Positions 27,417 through 35,948 of a stretch of DNA of 64,000 nucleotides are shown here, one piece after another. The translations under genes and the position numbers were made by a program. The DNA comes from Aquabacterium sp. (GTDB taxonomy: Bacteria; Pseudomonadota; Gammaproteobacteria; Burkholderiales; Burkholderiaceae_C), in NCBI GenBank assembly GCA_030654395.1, contig JAURXM010000025.1, positions 310,001 to 374,000 on the forward strand, given 5' to 3'. The notes under the pieces are model-generated. The model saw only the letters and a list, made by a program, of their open reading frames with translations, was not told the origin of the DNA and made no database searches. Position 1 is the first letter of the stretch, and each line of letters opens with the position of its first letter.

Positions 27417-29176
27417 CACTCGCACAACTCAATGCCGCCACTCCAGCAGATGTGGTGACCCTGCTTGAGGGTGTGTACGAGCACTCGCCGTGGATCGCAG
27501 AAGGTGCGGCAACTGCGCGCCCCTTCAAGAGTCTGGCCCACCTGAAGTACGCCCTTGCACAGGTGGTGCGTCAAGCCAAGCCTCAGCAGCAAATTGATCT
27601 GATCCGCGCGCACCCAGAGCTGGCTGGCAAGGCGGCATTGGCGGGGCACATCACAGCTGAATCCACCGTTGAGCAAAACACCTCAGGGCTGACACACTGC
27701 ACAGCGGCCGAACTTGCACAACTACAACAGCTCAACCGCGACTACAACGCCCGCTTTGGCTGGCCATTTGTCTTGGCTGTGCGTGGCCCTCGAGGCACAG
27801 GCTTGAGCCGCACACTGATTATCGAGACCTTCACGCGTCGACTGCAACACGCCCCGCACGATGAACAAGCCGAGTGCTTGAGGCAGATCCACCGCATTGC
27901 CGAGATCAGGCTCAACGACAAATTCGGCATCGACCCGACCTTGGGCAACCAGATACTGGACTGGGCCGATGCCTTGGCCCTGCACACCGAAGTCAGCGGC
28001 GGCCTGACGGTGACCTACCTCACACCAGCACACCAAGCCTGCGCAGCCCAGCTGGCCACATGGATGAAGGATTGCGGCTTTGACGAAGTCACCATGGACG
28101 CCGTCGGCAATGTGGTCGGGGTTTATCACGGTACAGATCGCACGGCACCCCGTTTGTTGACCGGATCACACTACGACACCGTGCGCAACGGCGGCAAATA
28201 CGACGGGCGCTTGGGCATCTTCGCACCCATGGTTTGCGTGCGCGAATGGCATCACCAAGGCAAACGTTGGAAGCACGGCCTAGAGGTCGTGGCGTTTGCT
28301 GAAGAAGAAGGCCAACGCTACAAGGCCACATTCATGGGCTCCAGCGCACTGGTGGGTGACTACAACCCAGATTGGCTGGATTTGGCCGACGCCGATGGCG
28401 TCACCGTCAGGCAAGCCATGCAACTGGCCAGCTTGCCCGCATCAGCACAAGCCATCTTGGCGCTCAAACGCGACCCAGCCCACTATGTGGCCTTTGTCGA
28501 AATACACATAGAACAAGGCCCCGTGTTGAATGACATGGACATGCCATTGGGTGTCGTCACGGCGATCAATGGCAGCCTGCGCTACACGGGTGACATCATC
28601 GGCATGGCCAGCCACGCGGGCACCACCCCCATGGATCGCCGCAAAGATGCGGCGGCGGCGGCGGCCAAGCTACTGCTGTTTGTCGAACGACGCGCGGGTC
28701 TGGACCATGACAAGCCCGCAGGCCCGTCCGTTGGTACCGTCGGGGTTTTGAACGTGGCGCAAGGTTCGATCAACGTGGTGCCAGGCCGCTGCCAGTTCAC
28801 ACTGGACCTTCGCGCCCCCAACGATGCCCAGCGCGATGCTTTGGCGCAAGACGTGATAGCCGCGCTGCAAAGCATCTGTGCACGCCGTGGTGTTCAATAT
28901 CATCTGGAGATGACCTTGGCTGCGGCTGCGGCACCCAGTGACCCAACATGGCAAGCGCGCTGGGGCAATGCTGTACAGGCGCTCGGTTTGCCGGTGTTTG
29001 CACTACCCAGTGGGGCTGGGCACGATGCCATGAAGCTGTCTCACCTATTGCCTCAAGCGATGCTTTTTGTACGCGGAGGCCATGCTGGCATCAGCCACAA
29101 CCCGCTTGAGGTCGTCACCAACGACGACGCCCAATTGGCAGCGGCCGCCTTTACACAATTGTTTACCCACTTATAA
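27392..29176 (+). CDS. Fusion of OHCU decarboxylase and allantoate amidohydrolase
   Basis: One open frame of 594 residues encodes two enzymes. Residues 1-165 match OHCU decarboxylase (UraD): YEHSPWIAEGA, catalytic His in RAHPELAG, and LNRDYNARFGWPFV. Residues 180-594 match allantoate amidohydrolase of the M20/AllC type: metal-binding GSHYDTVRNGGKYDG, FAEEEGQRYKATFMGS, VEIHIEQGPVL and a late HAGISHNPLE. The first domain makes S-allantoin from OHCU; the second hydrolyses allantoate two steps later, after PuuE. I chose ATG 27392 (GGAAGG upstream). No stop or frame change separates the domains, so the fusion is genuine in this sequence. Confidence 0.92.
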   Translation: MASTVHTLTLAQLNAATPADVVTLLEGVYEHSPWIAEGAATARPFKSLAHLKYALAQVVRQAKPQQQIDLIRAHPELAGKAALAGHITAESTVEQNTSGLTHCTAAELAQLQQLNRDYNARFGWPFVLAVRGPRGTGLSRTLIIETFTRRLQHAPHDEQAECLRQIHRIAEIRLNDKFGIDPTLGNQILDWADALALHTEVSGGLTVTYLTPAHQACAAQLATWMKDCGFDEVTMDAVGNVVGVYHGTDRTAPRLLTGSHYDTVRNGGKYDGRLGIFAPMVCVREWHHQGKRWKHGLEVVAFAEEEGQRYKATFMGSSALVGDYNPDWLDLADADGVTVRQAMQLASLPASAQAILALKRDPAHYVAFVEIHIEQGPVLNDMDMPLGVVTAINGSLRYTGDIIGMASHAGTTPMDRRKDAAAAAAKLLLFVERRAGLDHDKPAGPSVGTVGVLNVAQGSINVVPGRCQFTLDLRAPNDAQRDALAQDVIAALQSICARRGVQYHLEMTLAAAAAPSDPTWQARWGNAVQALGLPVFALPSGAGHDAMKLSHLLPQAMLFVRGGHAGISHNPLEVVTNDDAQLAAAAFTQLFTHL

Positions 29177-29184
29177 AGCTCGCT

Positions 29185-30450
29185 ATGAACCCCAACGAGC
29201 AAGCTCAAAACTACCAAGCCTTGGATGCGTGGATTGATGCCCACTTTGCAGAAGAAGTGCGTTTTCTACAAGCACTGGTGCAGGTACCCACTGACACCCC
29301 ACCTGGCAACAACACGCCTCATGCACAACGAACCGCAGCGCTGCTTTCAGACTTTGGCTGGGAGGTGGAGCAGCACGCCGTGCCTGAAGCTCAAGTCCAC
29401 GCGTATGGCCTGCAAAGCCTGACCAACCTGATCGTGCGACGCCGTTTCTCTGAAAGCGGCCGCACCATCGCTTTGAACGCCCATGGTGATGTGGTTCCCC
29501 CTGGGGAAGGTTGGACACACCCCCCTTATGGCGGTGAAGTCGTCGACGGCAAGCTCTATGGCCGTGCCGCAGCGGTCAGCAAAAGCGACTTCGCGACATA
29601 CAGCTTTGCATTGCGTGCACTCGAAGCGATCACCACACAAGCCTTGGCCCCGACGCTTCACGGCGCGGTCGAGCTGCACTTCACCTATGACGAAGAGTTT
29701 GGCGGCGAGTTGGGCCCAGGCTGGCTCCTTGAGCAAGGTCTGAGCAAACCCGACTTGGTGATCGCTGCGGGCTTTGGTCACGAAGTGGTGACGGCTCACA
29801 ACGGATGCCTACAACTGGAGTTGACTGTGCATGGCGTGATGGCGCATGCGGCGATCCCACACACAGGCGTTGATGCCTTGCAAGGCGCGGTCACCATCCT
29901 CCATGCTTTGTATGCACAGAACACGCACTATCAAGGTGTCACATCACATATACCGGGCATCACGCACCCGTATCTGAACGTGGGCCGAATAGAAGGTGGC
30001 ACCAACACCAATGTGGTGCCTGGCACGGTGGTGCTCAAACTAGACCGCCGCATGATCCCTGAAGAAAATGCGGCTGAGGTTGAGGCAGATCTTCGCCGCG
30101 TGATTGCAGATGCGGCAGCCACCTACCCCGGCATCACCGTCGACATCAAAAGGTTGTTGCTGGCGCATGCGCTCCACGCTTTGCCAGGCAATGCACCCTT
30201 GGTCTGTGCCTTACAGAAACACGGCGAAATCGTGTTTGGCAAACCGCTGCCCACAAGTGGCACACCGCTGTACACCGATGCACGCCTGTACTGTGCACAA
30301 GGCATTCCGGCCGTGATTTATGGTGCAGGGCCATGCACCGTTTTTGAATCAAACGCAAAAAGGGCCGATGAGCACTTGGACCTCATCGACCTGCTGCGTG
30401 CCACCAAAGTGGTCGCACGCTGTTTGTTGGATTTGCTTACCGAAGAATGA
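29185..30450 (+). CDS. M20 family amidohydrolase/peptidase, divergent active site
   Basis: Protein of 421 residues with the M20 layout: NAHGDVVPPGEGW near residue 94 (first metal His and Asp), YDEEFGGELG near residue 172 (catalytic Glu pair), a dimerisation lid and a late DEHLDLIDLL (metal His). However, in the segment that is normally GR-GAADMKGG the sequence is GRAAAVSKSDFA, so the metal-bridging Asp aligns with Val and an Asp appears four residues later. It follows the AAH fusion after eight bases, so a ureide such as ureidoglycolate or an N-carbamoyl compound is a plausible substrate; this is inference. Confidence 0.75.
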   Translation: MNPNEQAQNYQALDAWIDAHFAEEVRFLQALVQVPTDTPPGNNTPHAQRTAALLSDFGWEVEQHAVPEAQVHAYGLQSLTNLIVRRRFSESGRTIALNAHGDVVPPGEGWTHPPYGGEVVDGKLYGRAAAVSKSDFATYSFALRALEAITTQALAPTLHGAVELHFTYDEEFGGELGPGWLLEQGLSKPDLVIAAGFGHEVVTAHNGCLQLELTVHGVMAHAAIPHTGVDALQGAVTILHALYAQNTHYQGVTSHIPGITHPYLNVGRIEGGTNTNVVPGTVVLKLDRRMIPEENAAEVEADLRRVIADAAATYPGITVDIKRLLLAHALHALPGNAPLVCALQKHGEIVFGKPLPTSGTPLYTDARLYCAQGIPAVIYGAGPCTVFESNAKRADEHLDLIDLLRATKVVARCLLDLLTEE

Positions 30451-30462
30451 CCGCAGCCATAC

Positions 30463-31248
30463 TCAGGTGAGCAATAGCCTGAAAGACGAGACGATCAAAG
30501 CAAATATCAGAATCTGACGCAGTGTTTTGACTGGCAGCACCCTTGATAAACGCACCCCAGCAGGCGCACTGGCCATGCCCGCAGCAATCAATACTGCCAT
30601 CCCAACGGCGGTCAATGACCCTGCCCCAGCCGCCGATTCATGAAATGCGAGTAAAGATAACAAATACCCGGTTACTGACAAGGCGCCAATGGTCAAACCC
30701 GTCAAATTGGCGGTAGCAATGGCATCGCGGAATTTCGTCCCGGTTCCATATACGAAATAAGCGATGGTATAGGTACCACCACCGACGCCGATCAAAGTAG
30801 ACACCCCACCAATCACGCCACCAAATGACGCATCCATTAAACGACGACGTGGTGCTTTATTTTCAGGCTGCTCGCTTATTGGCCACAACATCACCGCAGC
30901 CAAGCACAATTGCAGAATAGCCACCAATGCAGGCGTGACAAAATGTTTCGCCTCAGAGGCCAGCAGCGCTACCAATGGCGTGATGACCACGGCACCTAAA
31001 AGAAAAAATCTGGCGCCACGCCATAACTGAATGCGCTCATTTGCATTGCGCATTTTGAGTTGCTTGGTCGCTGCGCCGATAGAATTAAACAAAACAGCAA
31101 ACCAAGACACCACAATGGCATCGTGCAATACAACAGGTCCATACAACCATATCAAGGCAGGCACGACCACAATACCGCCAGCCAACCCCACCAAACCAGC
31201 AATCAAACCAGAAACCGCGCCAATCAGCGCCAATATAAAAATTTCCAT
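30463..31248 (-). CDS. TSUP (TauE/SafE) family membrane transporter
   Basis: Membrane protein of 261 residues with about eight hydrophobic segments and the TSUP signature early on, GAVSGLIAGLVGLAGGIVVVPAL, repeated in weaker form as GGVSTLIGVGGGTYTIAYFVYGTG in the second half. Members move sulfite, sulfonates, taurine or related organic anions; the substrate cannot be read from sequence. It converges on the M20 gene with 12 bases between and has a perfect palindrome just before its start codon. Codon-level composition is slightly more AT-rich than neighbouring genes. Confidence 0.88.
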   Translation of the reverse strand: MEIFILALIGAVSGLIAGLVGLAGGIVVVPALIWLYGPVVLHDAIVVSWFAVLFNSIGAATKQLKMRNANERIQLWRGARFFLLGAVVITPLVALLASEAKHFVTPALVAILQLCLAAVMLWPISEQPENKAPRRRLMDASFGGVIGGVSTLIGVGGGTYTIAYFVYGTGTKFRDAIATANLTGLTIGALSVTGYLLSLLAFHESAAGAGSLTAVGMAVLIAAGMASAPAGVRLSRVLPVKTLRQILIFALIVSSFRLLLT

Positions 31249-31262
31249 ACGCCACCCGAGTT

Positions 31263-31277
31263 ATTCTTATTAAGAAT
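31263..31277. promoter_or_regulatory. Perfect palindrome upstream of the TSUP gene
   Basis: ATTCTTA-T-TAAGAAT is a perfect inverted repeat of two 7-base arms around one base, 15 to 29 bases before the TSUP start codon. On the minus strand TAAGAAT/TAATAA overlaps the place expected for a -10 element (with TTCACA about 17 bases upstream), so a bound repressor would block RNA polymerase. ArsR- or Rrf2-type regulators bind sites of this shape; the identity here is inference. Confidence 0.45.
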
Positions 31278-31405
31278 CAAACACTTGTGAAACAAGCCGC
31301 AACGCAGCAAATATTCACAAGGTATGATCCTATCCTCGGTATATGGCATTTACATGGCAGCGTCAGGTAAGCAAATGTTCTTTGCAAAAACCCAACGCAA
31401 CCCAT

Positions 31406-31810
31406 TTAATCCAGCGTCAATACAGCCTTCACTGAGCTGTCCAACGCGGCTTTGTCAATGTACCCAATCGCCTTAGGATCAGATGCAACGGCCTTCTTCA
31501 TGGCTGCCGCGTCGCTCACTTCCCTTGGGGGGCTACCACGCCCAGTGAACATGATGCGTGCCCACGTTGCTTTAATCTGCGCTGGGCCACGAGACGTAGC
31601 ACTTTTGTAAAAACCATCACGCAGAGGGCTACCCTCAGTCAAATCAAAAGGATTCAACTCGTTGCTGCGTCCTAGGTAGATATTGGCCAATTGATCCTTG
31701 CTGATCACCGCACTATTAGGGGACACGATCACCACAGTCTGAGCAGATGCGCTGATTGCTGTGATGCACAGAGCGGTAGCAGTCAAGACGTAAAAAGAGA
31801 ATTTTTTCAT
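31406..31810 (-). CDS. Small periplasmic phosphate-binding-like (PBP-like) protein
   Basis: Protein of 134 residues with a signal peptide (MKKFSFYVLTATALCITAISASAQ, likely cut after ASA) and a short PstS-like domain: ISKDQLANIYLGRS, a G-R-G-S-P-P loop and KAIGYIDKAALD. It is less than half the length of a true PstS binding protein, and no pst permease or ATPase is nearby, so it may not serve an ABC importer. GGAGGT precedes ATG 31810. It is 12 bases downstream of the porin gene and shares its ribosome-site sequence, suggesting a joint unit. Confidence 0.8.
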   Translation of the reverse strand: MKKFSFYVLTATALCITAISASAQTVVIVSPNSAVISKDQLANIYLGRSNELNPFDLTEGSPLRDGFYKSATSRGPAQIKATWARIMFTGRGSPPREVSDAAAMKKAVASDPKAIGYIDKAALDSSVKAVLTLD

Positions 31811-31822
31811 GACCACCTCCAC

Positions 31823-33049
31823 TTAAAAGACAAAATCAACACCGACCGTCAACACCCGGATTTTCCGGTAGTCATCGGCCACGGGCGTAACGAAAGCAAC
31901 ATCATCGTTTCGTTGATATTGTCCCAACTGGGCTTTCAGCGCCACGCCAGTTTTAAGGTCATAGCGCACACTGGCGTTGACATTGCGTGTGACAACACCT
32001 GTTTTTTGGTCTTTTTGAGCACCCACAGACAGCATTGGCAAAATGGTGCCGAATCGCCATCCACCAGCCACGTACCACGATCGTGACTTGGCCAATGGTT
32101 GCCCTGAGAATTGCTGCGCGTATACATCGGCCCAGGTGGTGCCTGCGTCATCCACCGGTATGCCAGCGTAACTCGCCGGAGAATCAATTGGCATGTCATT
32201 TTGACGGCGCTGCGCCATTTCAGCCATGACCACAGCACTGCCATTATCAAACTGGGCACCGATACTGGTGAACATGTCCTTCATCTTGTAGGGGGCAGGC
32301 TCATCCGCAAAGGGGATTTCCAAATTAGAGGTGTTTTTTACCTGTCCATATCTGAACAACCAATCCCCTGACTCAAAAATCAAATTCAAACTACTCACCT
32401 TCTTGGCTTTGGCCGCCAAAGGCAAATTCAAAGCGGAGATATTGAACTCACTTTGACCATAGCTGGGCTGGATCGTGAAAATAGATGCCCCGATTGGGAT
32501 GCGCCACAGCGCCTGAACGCCATCAAGGTGAGTCAAAGGCATGACTGCATAGACCTCAAGCGGCGCACGCAACCAAGGTTGTGCATAGCTCACGTTGCGA
32601 GAGTCAGACACCATGAACGCTGGCAAGACGACCCGACCGACCCGGAAATCAAGCTGCCTCGAAGGCGAATATTGTGCAAACAACCATTCCGCACCGATGT
32701 CGAATTCGTCACCCGTCGCAGACTTTTTATCGATACGCAGGCGCTGTCCCAGCAACTGGCCTGTGACGCTAAAACCTGATCCAAAATCTGCAACGCCTTG
32801 CACACCAATGCGTGAGTCCACACCCAAATCCAGCTTTGACTTCGCACCAATCGACTGATTCAAGGAGGATCGAAACTCCATATCGCTTGGGCCAGTGTGT
32901 GCTGCCCCCGCAAGCGTGCCATAACCACTGAAGGCATAGCGAACCCCGTGCTCTTGCTCTTGCGCGAGCGCCAAACTACAGCTGAGCGAAGTCAAACTCA
33001 CAGCACAAGCCAAAACGTGCCGCCTAGGCGACGTCGTGCGATTTTTCAT
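31823..33049 (-). CDS. Outer-membrane porin-like protein
   Basis: Protein of 408 residues with a signal peptide starting MKNRTTSPRR, hydrophobic core CAVSLTSLSCSLALA, and mature part beginning QEQEHGV. The body is rich in alternating beta-strand patterns, with FSGYGTLAG at the start of the barrel, and ends VLTVGVDFVF, the C-terminal aromatic typical of outer-membrane barrels. ATG 33049 follows GGAGGT. Sequence resembles the uncharacterised proteobacterial porins found next to small PBP-like proteins, as here. Substrate unknown. Confidence 0.82.
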   Translation of the reverse strand: MKNRTTSPRRHVLACAVSLTSLSCSLALAQEQEHGVRYAFSGYGTLAGAAHTGPSDMEFRSSLNQSIGAKSKLDLGVDSRIGVQGVADFGSGFSVTGQLLGQRLRIDKKSATGDEFDIGAEWLFAQYSPSRQLDFRVGRVVLPAFMVSDSRNVSYAQPWLRAPLEVYAVMPLTHLDGVQALWRIPIGASIFTIQPSYGQSEFNISALNLPLAAKAKKVSSLNLIFESGDWLFRYGQVKNTSNLEIPFADEPAPYKMKDMFTSIGAQFDNGSAVVMAEMAQRRQNDMPIDSPASYAGIPVDDAGTTWADVYAQQFSGQPLAKSRSWYVAGGWRFGTILPMLSVGAQKDQKTGVVTRNVNASVRYDLKTGVALKAQLGQYQRNDDVAFVTPVADDYRKIRVLTVGVDFVF

Positions 33050-33098
33050 GCACACCTCCAGTGATTGAACATATCCACTGTTTATCGAACAAGCGTGG

Positions 33099-33425
33099 CT
33101 ATTCTTGAGCACCACGTTTGGCCTTGATGCGATCAACCTCATAGACCTGATGCTGGAACGCTTCTATCGCGTCCTTATCTTGAGGCGTCAGCACACTGGG
33201 GTCGATGTGTTTGAGTAAGACACTCAATGCATCGCTCATTTGGCCTATTTGACGCCCGTAGCTGCCCACGTCCTGCAGGATCTGATCTTCTAGTTCTGGA
33301 TCAGACGATTTACCAAGGTTGATGTTGATGAGCCCGAACTGCCCGCCAACAGATTTGATGAACCATGTCCACGGGTTGATGGTTTGGGTGACATCACCAG
33401 ACAGTGGCAGTTTAAAATTAGGCAT
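33099..33425 (-). CDS. Hypothetical small protein
   Basis: Unrecognised protein of 108 residues. The N-terminal half has an unusual conserved-looking segment, MPNFKLPLSGDVTQTINPWTWF, then FGLININLGKSSDPELED; the C-terminal half is predicted helical and acidic (residues 45-105). There is no signal peptide or membrane segment. It lies 49 bases upstream of the porin on the same strand and diverges from ureD over 114 bases. The reading frame is well preserved with normal codon use, so it is probably a real gene, but I cannot name a function. Confidence 0.65.
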   Translation of the reverse strand: MPNFKLPLSGDVTQTINPWTWFIKSVGGQFGLININLGKSSDPELEDQILQDVGSYGRQIGQMSDALSVLLKHIDPSVLTPQDKDAIEAFQHQVYEVDRIKAKRGAQE

Positions 33426-33539
33426 AGGGCTCTCTCACAGTCAATGTGCCTTTGATGCATCAGGCGGTATGTCGATCGTATGGGCTTGGCATCAAGTTGA
33501 ACAGCGCACAATACCTAACAAACTAGGGGGTCACCACCC

Positions 33540-34370
33540 ATGCCTTGGCACGCCAAACTCTCCATTGATTACACACTTGAAGGTGGCAAAACACTGGCGC
33601 GGCACAGCCACGTCGGGCCCTTGCGGATATTGAAAAGTTTGTATCCGGAGCAAGCCGCCATCTGCCACAACGTCTTGGTGCATCCGCCCGGCGGCTTGGT
33701 CGGTGGCGACACGCTTGAGATCGCCGTACAAGTAGGCTCTGGCGCCCACGGCTTGATCACCACACCTGGCGCCACACGGTTTTATCGATCTGAGGGGGGG
33801 CACGCCCTGCAAAGCACCCACCTCACGCTGGCCGCTGATTCACGCTTGGAATGGCTCCCGCTTGAGGCCCTGTGCTTTAGCGCATGCATCGCAACAAACC
33901 GACTGACCATGGACTTGGCCCCGGGCGCTGATTTGATGGCGTGGGATATCACGGCGTTGGGCCTGCCCCATGCTGGACAGCCCTTCTTACAGGGTCAGTT
34001 TCAACAGCACATTGAGATGCCCGGCGTGTGGCTTGAGCGCGGCACCATTGATGCTGAAGACCTGCGTCTGCTGGATGGTCCGACAGGACTCCATGGCCAT
34101 CGCTGCATGGCCTCCCTGATTTTTGCCACCGGCACGCCGATGTCACGTCAACGCCGAGATATGGCACTGGACAGCGTTCGAGAGGTGATCGCACAACACG
34201 AACTTGCCAGCACAGCGGGCGTCACCAGCCCACATCCTCAAATCGTCATCGTGCGTGTGCTGGCGCCAGTCGTGGAGCCTGCGATGGATCTGTTGCGCAT
34301 GCTGCGTAACACTTGGCGAGCGCAGCTGTGGGACGCAGCGCCATCACATCCACGCATCTGGGCAACCTAG
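33540..34370 (+). CDS. ureD: Urease accessory protein UreD
   Basis: Protein of 276 residues that scaffolds the UreD-UreF-UreG complex for nickel delivery into urease. Family words: GPLRILKSLYPEQAAICHNVLVHPPGGLVGGDTLEI, then TTPGATRFYRS near residue 78 and WLPLEALCFS near residue 104. It is separated from the rest of the urease operon by the inverted urtABCDE block, so it needs its own promoter in the 114-base spacer upstream. Its stop codon abuts the stop codon of urtE with no base between. Confidence 0.93.
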   Translation: MPWHAKLSIDYTLEGGKTLARHSHVGPLRILKSLYPEQAAICHNVLVHPPGGLVGGDTLEIAVQVGSGAHGLITTPGATRFYRSEGGHALQSTHLTLAADSRLEWLPLEALCFSACIATNRLTMDLAPGADLMAWDITALGLPHAGQPFLQGQFQQHIEMPGVWLERGTIDAEDLRLLDGPTGLHGHRCMASLIFATGTPMSRQRRDMALDSVREVIAQHELASTAGVTSPHPQIVIVRVLAPVVEPAMDLLRMLRNTWRAQLWDAAPSHPRIWAT

Positions 34371-35063
34371 TTAGATCGCCACCAAGCTGCGCACACCATC
34401 ACTGTTCATGTTGGCGCCTAGGCCTTTGGCCACGACCGCACCACGATCCATCACAAGGTAGTCGTCGGCCAGTTCACGCGCAAAATCGTAGTACTGCTCA
34501 ACAAGCACGATCGCCATATCGCCTCGGTCTGCCAACATGCGAATCACGCGACCAATGTCTTTGATGATGCTGGGTTGAATGCCCTCGGTGGGCTCATCCA
34601 AGATCAAGACTCTAGGGCGTGCAGCCAAGGCGCGTGCGATGGCCAACTGCTGCTGCTGCCCACCAGACAGATCACCGCCCCTGCGGCCGAGCATTTGCTT
34701 TAACACCGGGAACAACTCGAACAGCTCAGAGGGGATCGGCGTGCTGGCTCGTTTGTAAGCCAAACCCATGCGCAGGTTTTCTTCCACGGTCAAGCGTCCG
34801 AATATCTCGCGCCCTTGTGGCACAAAGCCAATACCTGCACGGGCCCGATCGCAGGGGTCAGCTTGCGAGATGTTCTGGCCATCGAGTTCAATCACACCGG
34901 TTTTGATCGGCACCAGGCCCATCAAAGAGCGCAGCAATGTGGTTTTGCCCACACCGTTTCGACCCAAGATGACGGTGACATGGCCCACCTTGGCCTCCAT
35001 GCTGACGTCACGCAAGATGTGCGACCCGCCGTAGTACTGGTTGATGTTTTTAGCTTGCAACAT
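34371..35063 (-). CDS. urtE: Urea ABC transporter ATP-binding protein UrtE
   Basis: ATPase of 230 residues. It contains Walker A GRNGVGKTT, signature DLSGGQQQQLAIARAL, Walker B VLILDEPTEGIQPSII and a late VEQYYDFARELADDYLVMDRG, which matches UrtE. Together with UrtD it energises high-affinity urea uptake. It starts 12 bases after the urtD stop. It converges on ureD with stop codons back to back, so transcription from the urt operon runs directly into antisense of ureD. Confidence 0.94.
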   Translation of the reverse strand: MLQAKNINQYYGGSHILRDVSMEAKVGHVTVILGRNGVGKTTLLRSLMGLVPIKTGVIELDGQNISQADPCDRARAGIGFVPQGREIFGRLTVEENLRMGLAYKRASTPIPSELFELFPVLKQMLGRRGGDLSGGQQQQLAIARALAARPRVLILDEPTEGIQPSIIKDIGRVIRMLADRGDMAIVLVEQYYDFARELADDYLVMDRGAVVAKGLGANMNSDGVRSLVAI

Positions 35064-35075
35064 AGACAGGTGACC

Positions 35076-35948
35076 TCAGCGACCTAAATAGACTTCAATC
35101 ACCCGCTCATCGGACTGCACTTGGTCGAGCGTGCCTTGGGCCAACACGGCACCATCGCACAGCACAGTGACGATGTCACTGATGGCACGAATGAAGCTCA
35201 TGTCGTGCTCTACGACCATCAGCGAATGCTTGCCTTTGAGGGAGAGAAACAGCTCTGCTGTGCGCTCAGTTTCTTCATCCGTCATACCGGCGACAGGCTC
35301 ATCCAATAGCAGCAGCTTGGGCTCTTGCATCAGCAGCATGCCAATCTCAAGCCACTGCTTTTGACCATGACTGAGCTTACCCGCCGTACGGCCAACGCTG
35401 TCAGCCAGATGGATCGTGTGGAGCATGTCTGCCAAACGATCGCTTTGAGCCGAGTCCAGCTTGAACAGCAAAGAGTGCGCCACGCTTTTGTTCGCATTCA
35501 AGGTCAGCTCTAGGTTCTCGAACACCGTGAGTTGCTCGAAAACAGTGGGCTTTTGAAACTTGCGGCCAATGCCCATCTGCGCGATATCGGGCTCTTTGTA
35601 GCGCAACAAATCAATGGTGCTTCCGAAAAAAACAGTGCCTGAATCAGGTTTTGTTTTACCCGTGATGATGTCCATCATGGTTGTTTTGCCAGCCCCATTG
35701 GGACCAATGATGCAGCGCAACTCACCTGGTGCGATGTCAAGCGACAGCTTGTTGATGGCCTTGAAACCATCAAAGCTCACGCACACATCCTCTAGGTACA
35801 GGATGCGCCCGTGGGTCACATCAACATCATTTGAGGTGATTCGCCTTGCAAAACCCGCATCCCGACCACCGGACATCGTCTGCCCAGATTGCGCCGTCTT
35901 GTGCACCTCAGCTCGCTGGGCGCCTTGATCCATCAGGTCTGGCGTCAT
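35076..35948 (-). CDS. urtD: Urea ABC transporter ATP-binding protein UrtD
   Basis: ATPase of 290 residues. Walker A GPNGAGKTT, UrtD-type signature LSHGQKQWLEIGMLLMQEPKLLLLDEPVAGM and switch VVEHDMSFIRAIS. A polar extension of about 45 residues precedes the ATPase domain and is longer than in the paralogue at 3068-3811. The start overlaps the urtC stop by ATGA. Part of urtABCDE. Confidence 0.94.
   Translation of the reverse strand: MTPDLMDQGAQRAEVHKTAQSGQTMSGGRDAGFARRITSNDVDVTHGRILYLEDVCVSFDGFKAINKLSLDIAPGELRCIIGPNGAGKTTMMDIITGKTKPDSGTVFFGSTIDLLRYKEPDIAQMGIGRKFQKPTVFEQLTVFENLELTLNANKSVAHSLLFKLDSAQSDRLADMLHTIHLADSVGRTAGKLSHGQKQWLEIGMLLMQEPKLLLLDEPVAGMTDEETERTAELFLSLKGKHSLMVVEHDMSFIRAISDIVTVLCDGAVLAQGTLDQVQSDERVIEVYLGR

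Noticed and set aside
28649-28670. GCG-triplet run
   Set aside because: Encodes an alanine stretch in the allantoate amidohydrolase domain; no sign of instability.
31340-31362. Sigma-54-like TGGCATTTACATGGCA on the plus strand
   Set aside because: Spacing fits but the -12 part is poor and no plus-strand gene follows.
33453-33462. TGATGCATCA palindrome between the small hypothetical gene and ureD
   Set aside because: Ten-base palindromes of this simple kind are expected by chance; nothing else supports a role.
33481-33515. Sigma-54-like TTGGCATCAAGTTGAA before ureD
   Set aside because: Spacing is one base short and the -12 GC is missing.
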